Numbered from the stretch's first letter, positions 35,792-43,470 are shown. The stretch is DNA of 64,000 nt from an uncultured Lachnospiraceae bacterium (GCA_910584945.1 CAJUDY010000020.1:4205-68204); one strand, 5' to 3'. Numbers and translations are program-made. The notes: a model not told the origin generated them from the letters alone.

Positions 35792-35893
35792 GCATCTGAC
35801 CGAAAGGAGCCCCGGAAGGATTTTACGGAACGAAGTGAAGGAAAATTCTTCCAGATGCCGGGGCGGAGAGAGGACGGATGCGGAACTTAAATT
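35792..35893 (+). repeat. Leader hairpin element, long form, before srlB
   Basis: GCATCTGACC (35792-35801) pairs with GGACGGATGC (35873-35882) with one mismatch. Nested inside are GCCCCGG (35809-35815) with CCGGGGC (35858-35864) and GGAAGGATTTT with AAAATTCTTCC. GGAACTTAAAT and AGGAGG follow. The layout matches the copy at 26196, including the inner hairpin. Confidence 0.7.
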
Positions 35894-35908
35894 AGGAGGT
35901 AACATTCT

Positions 35909-36268
35909 ATGAACGCAATCTATGAAAATACAGTCAAAGGAGTCGGAGATCTGGCTTCCGCTTTTGCAGAGGAAAAGACCATCATCTTATTCGGCGACAG
36001 CGCGCCGGATACGCTGAAAGATTACTGCTACAGCATCAATGTAAAAAAGGCGGATGCGGTGATCGAACCGGGTCAGACGCTGGAGATCGACGGAAAACAA
36101 TATAAGATCCTGGTAGTGGGAGACGTGATGCAGAAAAATCTGGAGGCTCTGGGACATATCTCCATCCAGTTCAGCGGCGCCGAAGACGGGCTGCCGGGGA
36201 CCATGGTGGTGGAAGAAGCAGAAGTTCCGGTGCTGTCGGTTGGAAGCACGGTTCGGGTGCTGGCGTAG
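35909..36268 (+). CDS. srlB: PTS glucitol/sorbitol-specific IIA component
   Basis: The 119-residue soluble protein matches the glucitol/sorbitol IIA family: ENTVKGVGDLASAF at the start, IILFGDSAPDTLKDYCYSI, then YKILVVGDVMQKNLEALGHISIQFSG with the expected His, and TMVVEEAEVPVLSVGS at the end. It passes phosphate from HPr to SrlE. It starts after AGGAGGTAAC. An HPr-like gene follows 15 bases later. Confidence 0.88.
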   Translation: MNAIYENTVKGVGDLASAFAEEKTIILFGDSAPDTLKDYCYSINVKKADAVIEPGQTLEIDGKQYKILVVGDVMQKNLEALGHISIQFSGAEDGLPGTMVVEEAEVPVLSVGSTVRVLA

Positions 36269-36283
36269 GACATACGAAAACGG

Positions 36284-36544
36284 ATGCTTAGAAAGAAGAT
36301 ACAGGTGTCCGCGTCCGGCGGCATCCACATGGCCGTTGCGGTCGCCCTCGGGCAGGCAGTGAAAGGAAAAGACGCCCATGTGTTTATCAAAGCCGGAAGA
36401 AAGATGGTCAGCGTAAAAGAGATTTCGAAAGTTCTCGCTCTGGGCGTACACGAACGGGACCAGGTGGAAGTCATCGTGGACAGCGGGGAGGAAGAAGAGG
36501 CTCTGATGGAGCGGATGGAACGGATTTTGTGTAATCAATGGTAA
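36284..36544 (+). CDS. HPr-family phosphocarrier paralogue with altered regulatory residues
   Basis: The 86-residue protein aligns with HPr without gaps around the active site. His15 is present (GGIH), but the usual Arg17 and Pro18 are Ala17 and Val18, and the HPr kinase target Ser46 is Glu46 (VKEISKVLALG). The C-terminal helix EEEALMERMERIL fits HPr. It is the last gene of the sorbitol locus, followed by a terminator. It may be a dedicated or regulatory phosphocarrier that cannot be switched by HPr kinase, but its activity is unknown. Confidence 0.8.
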   Translation: MLRKKIQVSASGGIHMAVAVALGQAVKGKDAHVFIKAGRKMVSVKEISKVLALGVHERDQVEVIVDSGEEEEALMERMERILCNQW

Positions 36545-36551
36545 GATTTTG

Positions 36552-36590
36552 AAAAACGGTCGGAGGCCTGTATCAGCTTCCGGCCGTTTT
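36552..36590 (+). terminator. Bidirectional terminator between the HPr-like and MATE genes
   Basis: AAAACGG (36553-36559) pairs with CCGTTTT (36584-36590), with CGGA/TTCCG extending the stem inside. A-rich and T-rich flanks on both sides allow use in both directions; it overlaps the 3' end of the convergent MATE gene. Confidence 0.65.
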
Positions 36591-37931
36591 GCTGTGCTGA
36601 AAATGACGGATCACCGTAAAGTAACTGATTACCAGAATCACTACAGCGCCGGTCCAGGCCAGAATCTCCGCGAAAAAGATGCCAGTCTCTCCGATCAACT
36701 GGGGCAGAAGGACGGCGGCCAGGGCCCGCATGACGAATTCCGCGATGCCGGACACCATGGGAAGGACCGTATTGCCCATGCCCTGGATGACGGAACGGGT
36801 GACATGGAGGATGTAGAGGATGGGCAGGCAGACGCTCATAACGGCCAGGTAGTAGTAGGCGATCTGAAGCGTCTGCGCGAATTCCTCCGGCGTGCCGGAG
36901 ATAAAGCAGGAAAGGATGGCTTTCCCTCCGAAGAGCATGCAGGCGGCGATCAGAAGCGAGGTAGCCAGGGCGATCAAAAGGGCGGCGCGCATGCCTTTTT
37001 GGATACGCCCGATCCTGCCGGCTCCCAGATTCTGGCCGGTGTAGGTGACCATGGCGTAGCCGTAAGAGGTGGCGGCCACTTCCAGCATGCCGTAGAGCTT
37101 GTTGGTGGCGGTAAACCCGGCGATAAAGAGCACGCCGAAGCCGTTGACCACAAACTGGACGATCATGCCGCCCACGGAGATAATCGCGTTCTGAAAGGCC
37201 ATGGGGGCGCCGAGGCGGAGCAGATGTCCGGGAAGCCCCTTTTGAAGACGGAAGTCGGAGCGCGTCAGCGCCAGAAGCTCCAGTCTGCGGATATGGAAGT
37301 AACAGAAGACGCAGGAAACCATCTGAGCGATCAGCGTCGCCCACGCGGCGCCGGCGATGCCAAACCCAAGGACCAGGACAAAGAAAAGATCCAGGCCGAT
37401 ATTGACGGTTGCCGCCACGATCATGGCGTATAAGGGGGTCTTTCCGTCTCCGAGAGAGCGCAGAATCCCTGCGGACAGGTTGTAGGCCATGACAATGGGG
37501 ATTCCCACATACATGATCCGAAGATACAGAAGGGAATCTGCCAGAATTTTTTCCGGAGTCTGTAGGAGCAGCAGGACCGGACGGGCCATGAACTGCCCGA
37601 GGACCAGCAGCAGGATGGAAGACAGCAGGGCGAGAACGGCGGAATTGCCGACGGTTTTACAAAGATCTTTGGGACGTTCCGCTCCAAAATGCTGCGCCAT
37701 CAGGATGCCGAACCCTTGAGTCAGTCCCTGGATGATCCCCAGCATCATCCAGTTCATCCAGTCGGCGGCCCCCAGGGCGGCCAGCGCCTGTACGCCCAGC
37801 GCTTTTCCCACTACCATGGTATCCACCACCGTATATAACTGCTGAAAGACATTGCCAACCATCAGAGGCAGCGCAAAAGTAAAGATCAAAGAGGCGGGAC
37901 GCCCCTCCGTCATCTGTCTGGTCTGTGCCAT
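36573..37931 (-). CDS. MATE family efflux transporter
   Basis: The 452-residue protein has twelve hydrophobic segments in two homologous halves typical of multidrug and toxin extrusion proteins. Family motifs include LPLMVGNVFQQLYTVVDTMVVGKALG at the start, PIVMAYNLSAGILRSLGDGKTPL in the first half, and YTGQNLGAGRIGRIQKGMRAA in the second. It exports cationic compounds using an Na+ or H+ gradient. It is transcribed alone on the minus strand, convergent with the sorbitol locus. Substrate unknown. Confidence 0.9.
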   Translation of the reverse strand: MAQTRQMTEGRPASLIFTFALPLMVGNVFQQLYTVVDTMVVGKALGVQALAALGAADWMNWMMLGIIQGLTQGFGILMAQHFGAERPKDLCKTVGNSAVLALLSSILLLVLGQFMARPVLLLLQTPEKILADSLLYLRIMYVGIPIVMAYNLSAGILRSLGDGKTPLYAMIVAATVNIGLDLFFVLVLGFGIAGAAWATLIAQMVSCVFCYFHIRRLELLALTRSDFRLQKGLPGHLLRLGAPMAFQNAIISVGGMIVQFVVNGFGVLFIAGFTATNKLYGMLEVAATSYGYAMVTYTGQNLGAGRIGRIQKGMRAALLIALATSLLIAACMLFGGKAILSCFISGTPEEFAQTLQIAYYYLAVMSVCLPILYILHVTRSVIQGMGNTVLPMVSGIAEFVMRALAAVLLPQLIGETGIFFAEILAWTGAVVILVISYFTVIRHFQHSKTAGS

Positions 37932-38072
37932 ATCCGCACCTTATCCTTTCTGTTAAAATCTGTGAAATCGTAATGCTATTATAAGGAAGAGATTGGGGGA
38001 AGTCAAGAGCTTGTATAAACGCTGAAAGCATCGTTTGACGAGGTATGGCATATGAGATATAATAAAAATAAA

Positions 38073-38207
38073 TGTAACTGTTCAGTACCTTCACAGTTAC
38101 GGTGCAAAATCCATTTAAGATCGCCTACGGCGATGGGATTTTGCACTCCTGAATCATGTTCTTACGGTCTCAGCAGCAAGTGCTTCGACCTGTGCTGAAC
38201 AGTTACA
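38073..38207 (+). mobile_element. MITE-like element, copy 2 (135 bp)
   Basis: The element begins TGTAACTGTTCAGTAC and ends GTGCTGAACAGTTACA, 16-base inverted repeats with one mismatch. It is flanked by AATAAA on both sides (38067-38072 and 38208-38213). Relative to copy 1, paired changes preserve two stems: TCC/GGA replaces TTC/GAA in the middle hairpin, and GGTC/GACC replaces GGCC/GGCC in the third. It occupies most of the 307-base gap between the MATE gene and the following membrane protein gene. Confidence 0.87.
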
Positions 38208-38238
38208 AATAAATACTTGTGACAAAAGGAGGGCGCAC

Positions 38239-39261
38239 ATGGTTAAAGCTGCGTATCGAAAGCTGCTCTTGAATAAAATCTGGCTGTCTCTGGTCGTCAT
38301 TCTGCTGACGGGTCTGTTTCTGTACCGATATGTCGCTTCGATGGATGTCAGTGAAGAGACCATAGACATGGTATTCTGGATCTCGGCGGGGGCGGCGGGT
38401 CTGACGATTTTGCTGGTGATCTATCAGATGATCTGGGGATTGGTACAGATCCGAAAGCTGCAGAGAGATCTTGACCGGCTGCCGGTCTTTGCAAGAGAGC
38501 GGCTGGAGCATGATTTTCAGACCGGGGATCAGATTGGGGACCTGTATTTTACCAGTTCGCATCTTTTTGTGCTGCAGGTTCGTCCGGGCAGTCGTCAGGG
38601 CATCGCCTGCATCCCTTATGAGGAGATTCAGGAGGTCCGTATCCGTCCGAATATGCAGGCCAACACGATGCTGGAAATACGCCGGACGTCCGGGCAGCCG
38701 TCCCACGATGTCTTTGAAGCGGCGGGTGTGGACGCCGGGACAATCGCGAAGATCAACGACAAGATTCTTGCTCTCCGGGAGCAGATGGATTCGCCCCGGC
38801 CCGTGCCCGAGGAGCAGAAGAAGGCGGAAGACCGGAGGCGGAGAGCGGTGGAGCGGGGAAAGGTCTGGGATACCGGGATCTTTCACATCGTTCTTGCCGG
38901 CGGAATGTTGATGCTGTTCTGCTATTCGATCGTTCTGGCGGAGAATGGATGGAGCCAGGTGACAGACTATGCGGATCTTTCTCCGGAGAAGATGGGGAGC
39001 CTGCTGTTCTGGCCGAACCTGTTGTTTTATCTGGTCCTGTACGGCGGCTCTCTTCTGCTGTTGGTGTCGATCTTTCTTTTTATGCGCAAAAGGCTCGGCA
39101 AAAAAGAAGGCGAAACCGTGGAGTGGAAGAGCAGATGGAGAGCAGCGGTATTTACGGTAATCGTGGTGCTGTTCATGTTTTTTGTGGGAATGGTCTATTC
39201 CGCCGATGTGGATTCCTGGGCGAAGCTGAAGCTGGGATTCTATCTGATGACCGGTTTATAG
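38239..39261 (+). CDS. Multi-pass membrane protein of unknown function
   Basis: I do not recognise the family. The 340-residue protein has two N-terminal helices (WLSLVVILLTGLFLYRYV and FWISAGAAGLTILLVIYQMIWGL), a soluble cytoplasmic region at about 75-205 that looks like a PH-like beta domain (LYFTSSHLFVLQVRPGSRQGIACIPYEEIQEVRI), a charged stretch of E, K and R, and three further helices (IFHIVLAGGMLMLFCYSIVLA, LLFYLVLYGGSLLLLVSIFLF, AVFTVIVVLFMFFVGMVYS). GGAGGGCGC precedes the ATG. The MITE-like element lies immediately upstream and may affect its expression. Confidence 0.6.
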   Translation: MVKAAYRKLLLNKIWLSLVVILLTGLFLYRYVASMDVSEETIDMVFWISAGAAGLTILLVIYQMIWGLVQIRKLQRDLDRLPVFARERLEHDFQTGDQIGDLYFTSSHLFVLQVRPGSRQGIACIPYEEIQEVRIRPNMQANTMLEIRRTSGQPSHDVFEAAGVDAGTIAKINDKILALREQMDSPRPVPEEQKKAEDRRRRAVERGKVWDTGIFHIVLAGGMLMLFCYSIVLAENGWSQVTDYADLSPEKMGSLLFWPNLLFYLVLYGGSLLLLVSIFLFMRKRLGKKEGETVEWKSRWRAAVFTVIVVLFMFFVGMVYSADVDSWAKLKLGFYLMTGL

Positions 39262-39343
39262 GGTGGAGATATCCCTTGTCAACGGGCATGGAGAATGATA
39301 AACTGAATAGAAAAGAATACAAAGATTAAAAAAGGAGACAAAT

Positions 39344-39685
39344 ATGGTTCGGAAAGCAGAAGTAAAAGTAGTAGAAGGCCTTCGGGGCGGCAAAGGAAAG
39401 TTAGAGATGCATCATATCTTAAAGCCGGAGGAATTAAACGGTCACGGTCGGCTGTATGCACTGGTGAGGATGGAGCCTCACAGCAGCATCGGTTATCATG
39501 AGCATATTGGGGAGACGGAGCCTTATTATGTGATCTCCGGACATGGGACGTTTATCGATCACGATAAGACAAGGATTCCGGTGGGCCCGGACGACGTATG
39601 TCTGATCGAGTGCGGACAAAGCCATGGCTTCGAGAACGACTCCGACGAAGAACTGGTGATGATGGCGCTGGTCTACAACGAATAA
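39344..39685 (+). CDS. Cupin domain protein
   Basis: The 113-residue protein is a single cupin beta barrel. MEPHSSIGYHEHIGETEPYYVISGHGTF provides the first motif with two His and a Glu, and CGQSHGFENDSDEEL the second with one His, enough to bind a metal ion. AAAGGAGAC precedes the ATG. It is followed 28 bases later by the SseB-like gene in the same direction. Enzymatic or binding role unknown; small cupins of this type are often sugar or oxalate-related. Confidence 0.82.
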   Translation: MVRKAEVKVVEGLRGGKGKLEMHHILKPEELNGHGRLYALVRMEPHSSIGYHEHIGETEPYYVISGHGTFIDHDKTRIPVGPDDVCLIECGQSHGFENDSDEELVMMALVYNE

Positions 39686-39713
39686 AATCGACTTGAATCA
39701 GGAGGACAGGAAT

Positions 39714-40568
39714 ATGGTAAAAGAGATCCGGAATCTGAAAGAGGCCTGGAGCCTCCATTCTCCTCTGACGAACATGCCCTATGTGGAGTGTGAGGAAGAG
39801 AATTATAACGACCAGATTCGTCTGTATGCGGACAAGACGGAGGCGGAAGCGGCAGGAAAAGAACTGGAAGCACAGGGCATCCGGGTGACGGTCCGGGAAT
39901 TCAAGACCGTGGAAATTGAGGTTCCGGCAAAGGCGGACAAGCCCGAAGGAGAGAAGAAAAAACTGTACCTGAATCAGGTCCGGCAGTATCTGAGTACGCT
40001 GCCATTTATCGGAATTAACGCGGTTCTGTATAAACCCAGGGGGAAAGCTTCCGGAAGTGTCGAGCTTTTGGAGCTTCTTCCGGAGGGTTTCGAGAAGAAG
40101 ATCATGGAAAACGCCCTGTATCAGCCCAATCTTCAGCTTACCGGGCTCTACCTCATGCAGGAAGCCCGCAGGAAAAAAGAATATGTGGACCGGAAGCAGC
40201 TGCAGGCTCTGGATGAAGAGTTTTCCTCGAATCTGGTAAAGTCCGGACTCTTTTTAGCAGTGTTGCCGCCGGAAGGACAGGAGAAGGAAGAGAAAATTGA
40301 CCTGAAACAATGTCAGCTGCCTTATCTGAGACATCAGAACGGCGACTGCTTCTTCCCGGTTTTTACGGATATCTGGGAGTTTCAGAAGTACAGTAAAGGA
40401 AAGAAAGAACTCCGGCCGATCCGGATGCCTTTTGCACAGCTTACGAACTTCTGGGTCAAGGACGCCAAGGCCTATATGATCAACCCCATGGGATATTTGA
40501 TCCCAATTACCAGGGAGATGATTCCAAGAATATTGGAAAGATTCGGAGTCTCGAAAAACCCATCCTGA
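39714..40568 (+). CDS. SseB family protein
   Basis: The 284-residue protein contains an SseB-like domain at about 185-270: LPYLRHQNGDCFFPVFTDIWEFQKYS and MPFAQLTNFWVKDAKAYMINPMG are typical. An N-terminal half with ECEEENYNDQIRLYADKTEAEAAGKELEAQG and LNQVRQYLSTLPFIGINAVLYKPRGKASG may be a diverged copy or a different domain. The ATG at 39714 follows AGGAGGACAGG. The stop codon lies inside a bidirectional terminator. Function not established; SseB proteins are implicated in type III secretion only in Salmonella, and here the role must differ. Confidence 0.7.
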   Translation: MVKEIRNLKEAWSLHSPLTNMPYVECEEENYNDQIRLYADKTEAEAAGKELEAQGIRVTVREFKTVEIEVPAKADKPEGEKKKLYLNQVRQYLSTLPFIGINAVLYKPRGKASGSVELLELLPEGFEKKIMENALYQPNLQLTGLYLMQEARRKKEYVDRKQLQALDEEFSSNLVKSGLFLAVLPPEGQEKEEKIDLKQCQLPYLRHQNGDCFFPVFTDIWEFQKYSKGKKELRPIRMPFAQLTNFWVKDAKAYMINPMGYLIPITREMIPRILERFGVSKNPS

Positions 40569-40585
40569 GATCAGGATGGGTTTTT
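40554..40585 (+). terminator. Bidirectional terminator between the SseB-like and sdpI-like genes
   Basis: AAAAACCCATCCTGA (40554-40568) pairs perfectly with TCAGGATGGGTTTTT (40571-40585) around a two-base gap. It ends with T5 in both directions and includes the stop codons of both convergent genes. Confidence 0.92.
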
Positions 40586-41230
40586 CGCACGTTCTTGCTT
40601 CCACCAGACGTAAGACATCACGCCGGGGACGAAGCAGGCGATCAGGACGAGAGCCGTATAACATCCGAAGAACACGTCGTTTTTCCAGGGGCAGAAGGCG
40701 GACAGGACAGAGAGCAGGCCCACGGCGAAAAAGCATTTGCCGCCCAGCCGGTGGGTTTTCCGCCAGACTTCTTCGCTGGAGATGGTCCAGGGCGTCTTGA
40801 TTCCCATGTAGAAATTGCTTTTGATCTTCGGCATGATGTTTCCCAGGAAGAGAAACAGGCATCCGACCCCCAGCATGACGATCATGGGGACGGACAGGCT
40901 GCCGGGCCTGAGGGTCTCGGTCAGAATCACGCCGTTTATGATCAGCAGGAAGAGCTGCATCAGAACACAGAACAGATCGTAATAGCTGCCGAACTTTTGA
41001 TAGTTTTGCCTGCGGGGGTCGATCTTCGGGAGCACGTCAAAAAGGACCGCAAACAAAGGTCCCATACCGGCCATGAAAAAGATCGTATATTTGGCGCCGT
41101 AGGTGACGGTCCCATTGAGATCCCAGTGGGTGGGAATCTGGTCCGGGAGCGTGGGATAAAGGACAGCGGCCGACAGAAGCGTGACGACTGCCAGCAGGTA
41201 AGTCAGGATACGCATTTTAGGATTTGTCAT
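40571..41230 (-). CDS. SdpI-like immunity family membrane protein
   Basis: The 219-residue protein has a DUF1648 segment at the N-terminus (LYPTLPDQIPTHWDLNGTVT) and a C-terminal SdpI domain with GNIMPKIKSNFYMGIKTPWTISSEEVWRKTHRLGGK, the family signature. Six hydrophobic segments suggest an integral membrane protein. In Bacillus, SdpI both protects from the SdpC toxin and sequesters the repressor SdpR. Here it is preceded by an ArsR-family gene overlapping by 14 bases, exactly as in sdpRI; no toxin gene is visible nearby. Confidence 0.85.
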   Translation of the reverse strand: MTNPKMRILTYLLAVVTLLSAAVLYPTLPDQIPTHWDLNGTVTYGAKYTIFFMAGMGPLFAVLFDVLPKIDPRRQNYQKFGSYYDLFCVLMQLFLLIINGVILTETLRPGSLSVPMIVMLGVGCLFLFLGNIMPKIKSNFYMGIKTPWTISSEEVWRKTHRLGGKCFFAVGLLSVLSAFCPWKNDVFFGCYTALVLIACFVPGVMSYVWWKQERAKNPS

Positions 41231-41510
41231 GATTGGATTCTCCTTTTTCTGTTCCTTTTAAGGACATCATCCAGTTCAGGATATCGTCCAGTACGGTGGT
41301 GTTCAGGGTATAATAGATATATTTCCCCTTTTTTTCGTCATCTATCAGTCCGGCATGCCGTAAGATCGACAGATGATGGGAGAGGGAAGCGCCGGTGATG
41401 GGAAAATGTTCCAGAAGTTCTCCCGCCGCCATGGGGCCCGCCCGCAGGAGATTCAGAATCTCCCGTCTGGTGGGATCGGATAACGCTTTAAAACTGTCCT
41501 GAAAACTCAT
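41217..41510 (-). CDS. ArsR/SdpR-family autorepressor
   Basis: The 97-residue winged-helix protein has FKALSDPTRREILNLLRAG, then GELLEHFPITGASLSHHLSILRHAGLI as the recognition helix region, and KKGKYIYYTLN as the wing. No cysteine metal site is visible, as in SdpR. AAAGGAGG precedes the ATG. It is the first gene of a two-gene operon with the SdpI-like protein, and a long inverted repeat lies just upstream as a likely operator. Confidence 0.87.
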   Translation of the reverse strand: MSFQDSFKALSDPTRREILNLLRAGPMAAGELLEHFPITGASLSHHLSILRHAGLIDDEKKGKYIYYTLNTTVLDDILNWMMSLKGTEKGESNHDKS

Positions 41511-41532
41511 GGGATGATGCCTCCTTTCTAAA

Positions 41533-41562
41533 TATTTAGATAATTATCAAAATATCTAAATA
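41533..41562 (-). promoter_or_regulatory. Inverted-repeat operator upstream of the sdpR-like gene
   Basis: TATTTAGATA (41533-41542) and TATCTAAATA (41553-41562) form a perfect 10-bp inverted repeat with a 10-base spacer. It is centred about 40 bases upstream of the repressor start codon. ArsR/SdpR-type dimers bind such AT-rich repeats, so autorepression is likely. Confidence 0.7.
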
Positions 41563-41603
41563 AAAGATAGCACAGGAAAGGGTAAATGTCAAACAAATTT
41601 TGC

Positions 41604-41896
41604 TTGTCATTTTCCATATTTGTGATATATTATAGAGGAACGTTATTCGATGAGAAAATGTATCACACAGGTCCGGATCAAAGGGCCCATTGGTGCTTTT
41701 GGCATGTTTTTTGCTTTTGTAAAAGTGCTGACCATGGAAGGCGGCAACTTTTTATCCCAGGTTTCTGATCCGAAGTCTGCCGGTCGGCAGCTCTGTTCTG
41801 ATATTCTCTCAATATCGTTTTATTCCCCAGAATAAAAAGTGCTGAAAGACAGGGGACGCATACCGCGCCGTTTTATCAGCCCAAAAAGGAGAAAAA
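41604..41896 (+). promoter_or_regulatory. Promoter and about 260-base leader of the ECF transporter gene
   Basis: TTGTCA (41604-41609) and TATATT (41626-41631) with a 16-base gap form a likely promoter. The leader that follows contains two clear hairpins: CTGCCG/CGGCAG near 41778-41791 and TTTTATTC/GAATAAAA near 41817-41836. No known riboswitch consensus was recognised. Short open frames exist here, but none has convincing coding features. The AAAAGGAGAAAAA ribosome binding site of the S component ends the leader. Confidence 0.45.
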
Positions 41897-42508
41897 ATGA
41901 ACAGCAACACAACACAGCGTACCCGCTACATGGTAGAATTGGCACTGATGTCAGCCATTATCTTTCTCATGGCCTTCACGCCCCTTGGGTATTTTCGTAC
42001 CCCCGGGATTTCGATCACCTTTCTGACCGTTCCGGTGGCGGTGGGAGCGATCATCCTGGGGCCAAAAGGCGGCGCCGTCTGTGGTCTGGTCTTTGGAATT
42101 ACCAGTCTGATTCAGTGTTTCATGGGAGGCTCTTTTGGTTCCATGCTGCTTGGCATCAATCCGGTCGGGACCGCCTTTACCTGCATCGTGCCCAGAATTC
42201 TGGAAGGACTGCTCTGCGGTCTGGTCTTTCAGGCGATCCGCAAGGGGTCCTCGTCGAAAAACAGCGCGTATCTGGCAGCCAGTCTGGCGTGTCCGCTTCT
42301 GAATACCCTGTTCTTTATGAGCGCGCTGGTGGTGATCTTTTATCATACGGAATATATTCAGGGAATTGTAAATACCCTGGGGGTATCCAATCCCTTCACC
42401 TTCGTGGTGGCTTTTGTGGGGGTACAGGGCCTGATTGAGGCAATCGTATGCTTCCTGATCGCAAGCGCCGTGTCGCGGGCGTTGGGAGTGGCATTAAAAG
42501 TAGCATAG
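41897..42508 (+). CDS. ECF transporter S component, possibly pantothenate type
   Basis: The 203-residue membrane protein has six hydrophobic segments and the ECF S-component pattern: ELALMSAIIFLMAFTPLGYF at the start, ITFLTVPVAVGAIILGPKGGAVCGLVFGITSL, and GTAFTCIVPRILEGLLCGLVF. It resembles the family containing pantothenate and related vitamin S components. It binds the vitamin and works with a shared EcfAAT module encoded elsewhere. A TTG-started P1 peptidase follows 29 bases downstream in the same operon. The substrate is inferred and uncertain. Confidence 0.78.
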   Translation: MNSNTTQRTRYMVELALMSAIIFLMAFTPLGYFRTPGISITFLTVPVAVGAIILGPKGGAVCGLVFGITSLIQCFMGGSFGSMLLGINPVGTAFTCIVPRILEGLLCGLVFQAIRKGSSSKNSAYLAASLACPLLNTLFFMSALVVIFYHTEYIQGIVNTLGVSNPFTFVVAFVGVQGLIEAIVCFLIASAVSRALGVALKVA

Positions 42509-42537
42509 GGTAAAAAAGCGGCAGGAGGTTCGATTAA

Positions 42538-43470
42538 TTGGAGAAGAAAAAAGCGTGCAAAGAGATTCCGATCACAGAGCTTGAGGGGCTTCGGATCGGG
42601 AATGCGCAGGATGATGAGGCCCGGACAGGGGTAACGGTGTTGCTGTTTGAGAAGGGCGCGAAGGTGGGCGCGGATATCAGCGGAGGCGGACCGGCCTCCC
42701 GGGAGACGCCGCTGACCTCCTCGATTACCGCGGATAATCCGGTGAACGCCATCGTGCTGTCGGGCGGTTCTGCCTTTGGACTGGCAGCGGGAGACGGAGT
42801 GATGCGTTATCTGGAGGAGCGGGGAATCGGCTACGATACCGGATACGTCAAAGTGCCGCTGGTGTGTCAGTCCTGCATCTATGATCTGGGAATTGGAAGG
42901 TCCGACGTCCGCCCGGACGGCGCCATGGGCTATGCCGCCTGTGTGGACGCGGAAAAGAACTGTCCCCGAAGCGGAAGCGTGGGCGCAGGGATCGGTGCGA
43001 CGGTGGGAAAGCTCTATGGAATGGAGCGGGCCATGAAGGCGGGCATTGGAATCCATGCTGTGTCGGTGGGGACGCTGAAAATGGCGGCGATCGTGGTGGT
43101 CAATGCCCTGGGGGATATCTATGATCCCGGGAACGGGCAGAAAATCGCGGGGCTTCGGGGTGCGGACGGACAGGGCTTTGCGGATACCTGTGAGGAACTG
43201 TATCAGCTCAGCCAGAGAACGGACCTCTTCCGCAGCAACACGACGATCGGCGCGGTGGTGACCAACGGAGTGTTCTCCAAGGCGGAGATGAATAAGATTG
43301 CCTCCATGACCAGGAATGCTTATGCCCGCTGCATCCGCCCGGTGGGGACCATGGCGGACGGAGATACGATATACGCCGCTTCCACGGGAGAGGTGGAAGC
43401 GGATATTAATATGGCCGGAACTCTCGCGGCGGATGTGATGGCCTGCGCGATCCAAAAAGCGTTCGCCTAG
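42538..43470 (+). CDS. P1 (DmpA/S58) family peptidase, N-terminal nucleophile type
   Basis: The 310-residue protein belongs to the DmpA family of self-cleaving hydrolases: LEGLRIGNAQDDEARTGVTVL, VLSGGSAFGLAAGDGVMRYLEE and PLVCQSCIYDLG are diagnostic. The expected cleavage region is TIGAVVTNGVFSKAEMNKIA, where VTN is typical before the nucleophile, but the residue after it is Gly rather than Ser or Thr in this reading, so processing should be checked. The start is TTG at 42538 with AGGAGG nine bases upstream. Members include aminopeptidases and the pantetheine hydrolase ThnT. The end overlaps the convergent permease gene by four bases. Confidence 0.82.
   Translation: MEKKKACKEIPITELEGLRIGNAQDDEARTGVTVLLFEKGAKVGADISGGGPASRETPLTSSITADNPVNAIVLSGGSAFGLAAGDGVMRYLEERGIGYDTGYVKVPLVCQSCIYDLGIGRSDVRPDGAMGYAACVDAEKNCPRSGSVGAGIGATVGKLYGMERAMKAGIGIHAVSVGTLKMAAIVVVNALGDIYDPGNGQKIAGLRGADGQGFADTCEELYQLSQRTDLFRSNTTIGAVVTNGVFSKAEMNKIASMTRNAYARCIRPVGTMADGDTIYAASTGEVEADINMAGTLAADVMACAIQKAFA

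Noticed and set aside
36549..37433. 294-codon + strand frame opposite the MATE gene
   Set aside because: The MATE frame is clear by homology; this frame is low-complexity (Gly, Asp, His) and antisense.
41586..41835. Two short overlapping frames in the ECF leader
   Set aside because: Neither has a credible ribosome binding site, domain or composition; the region is better seen as a structured leader.
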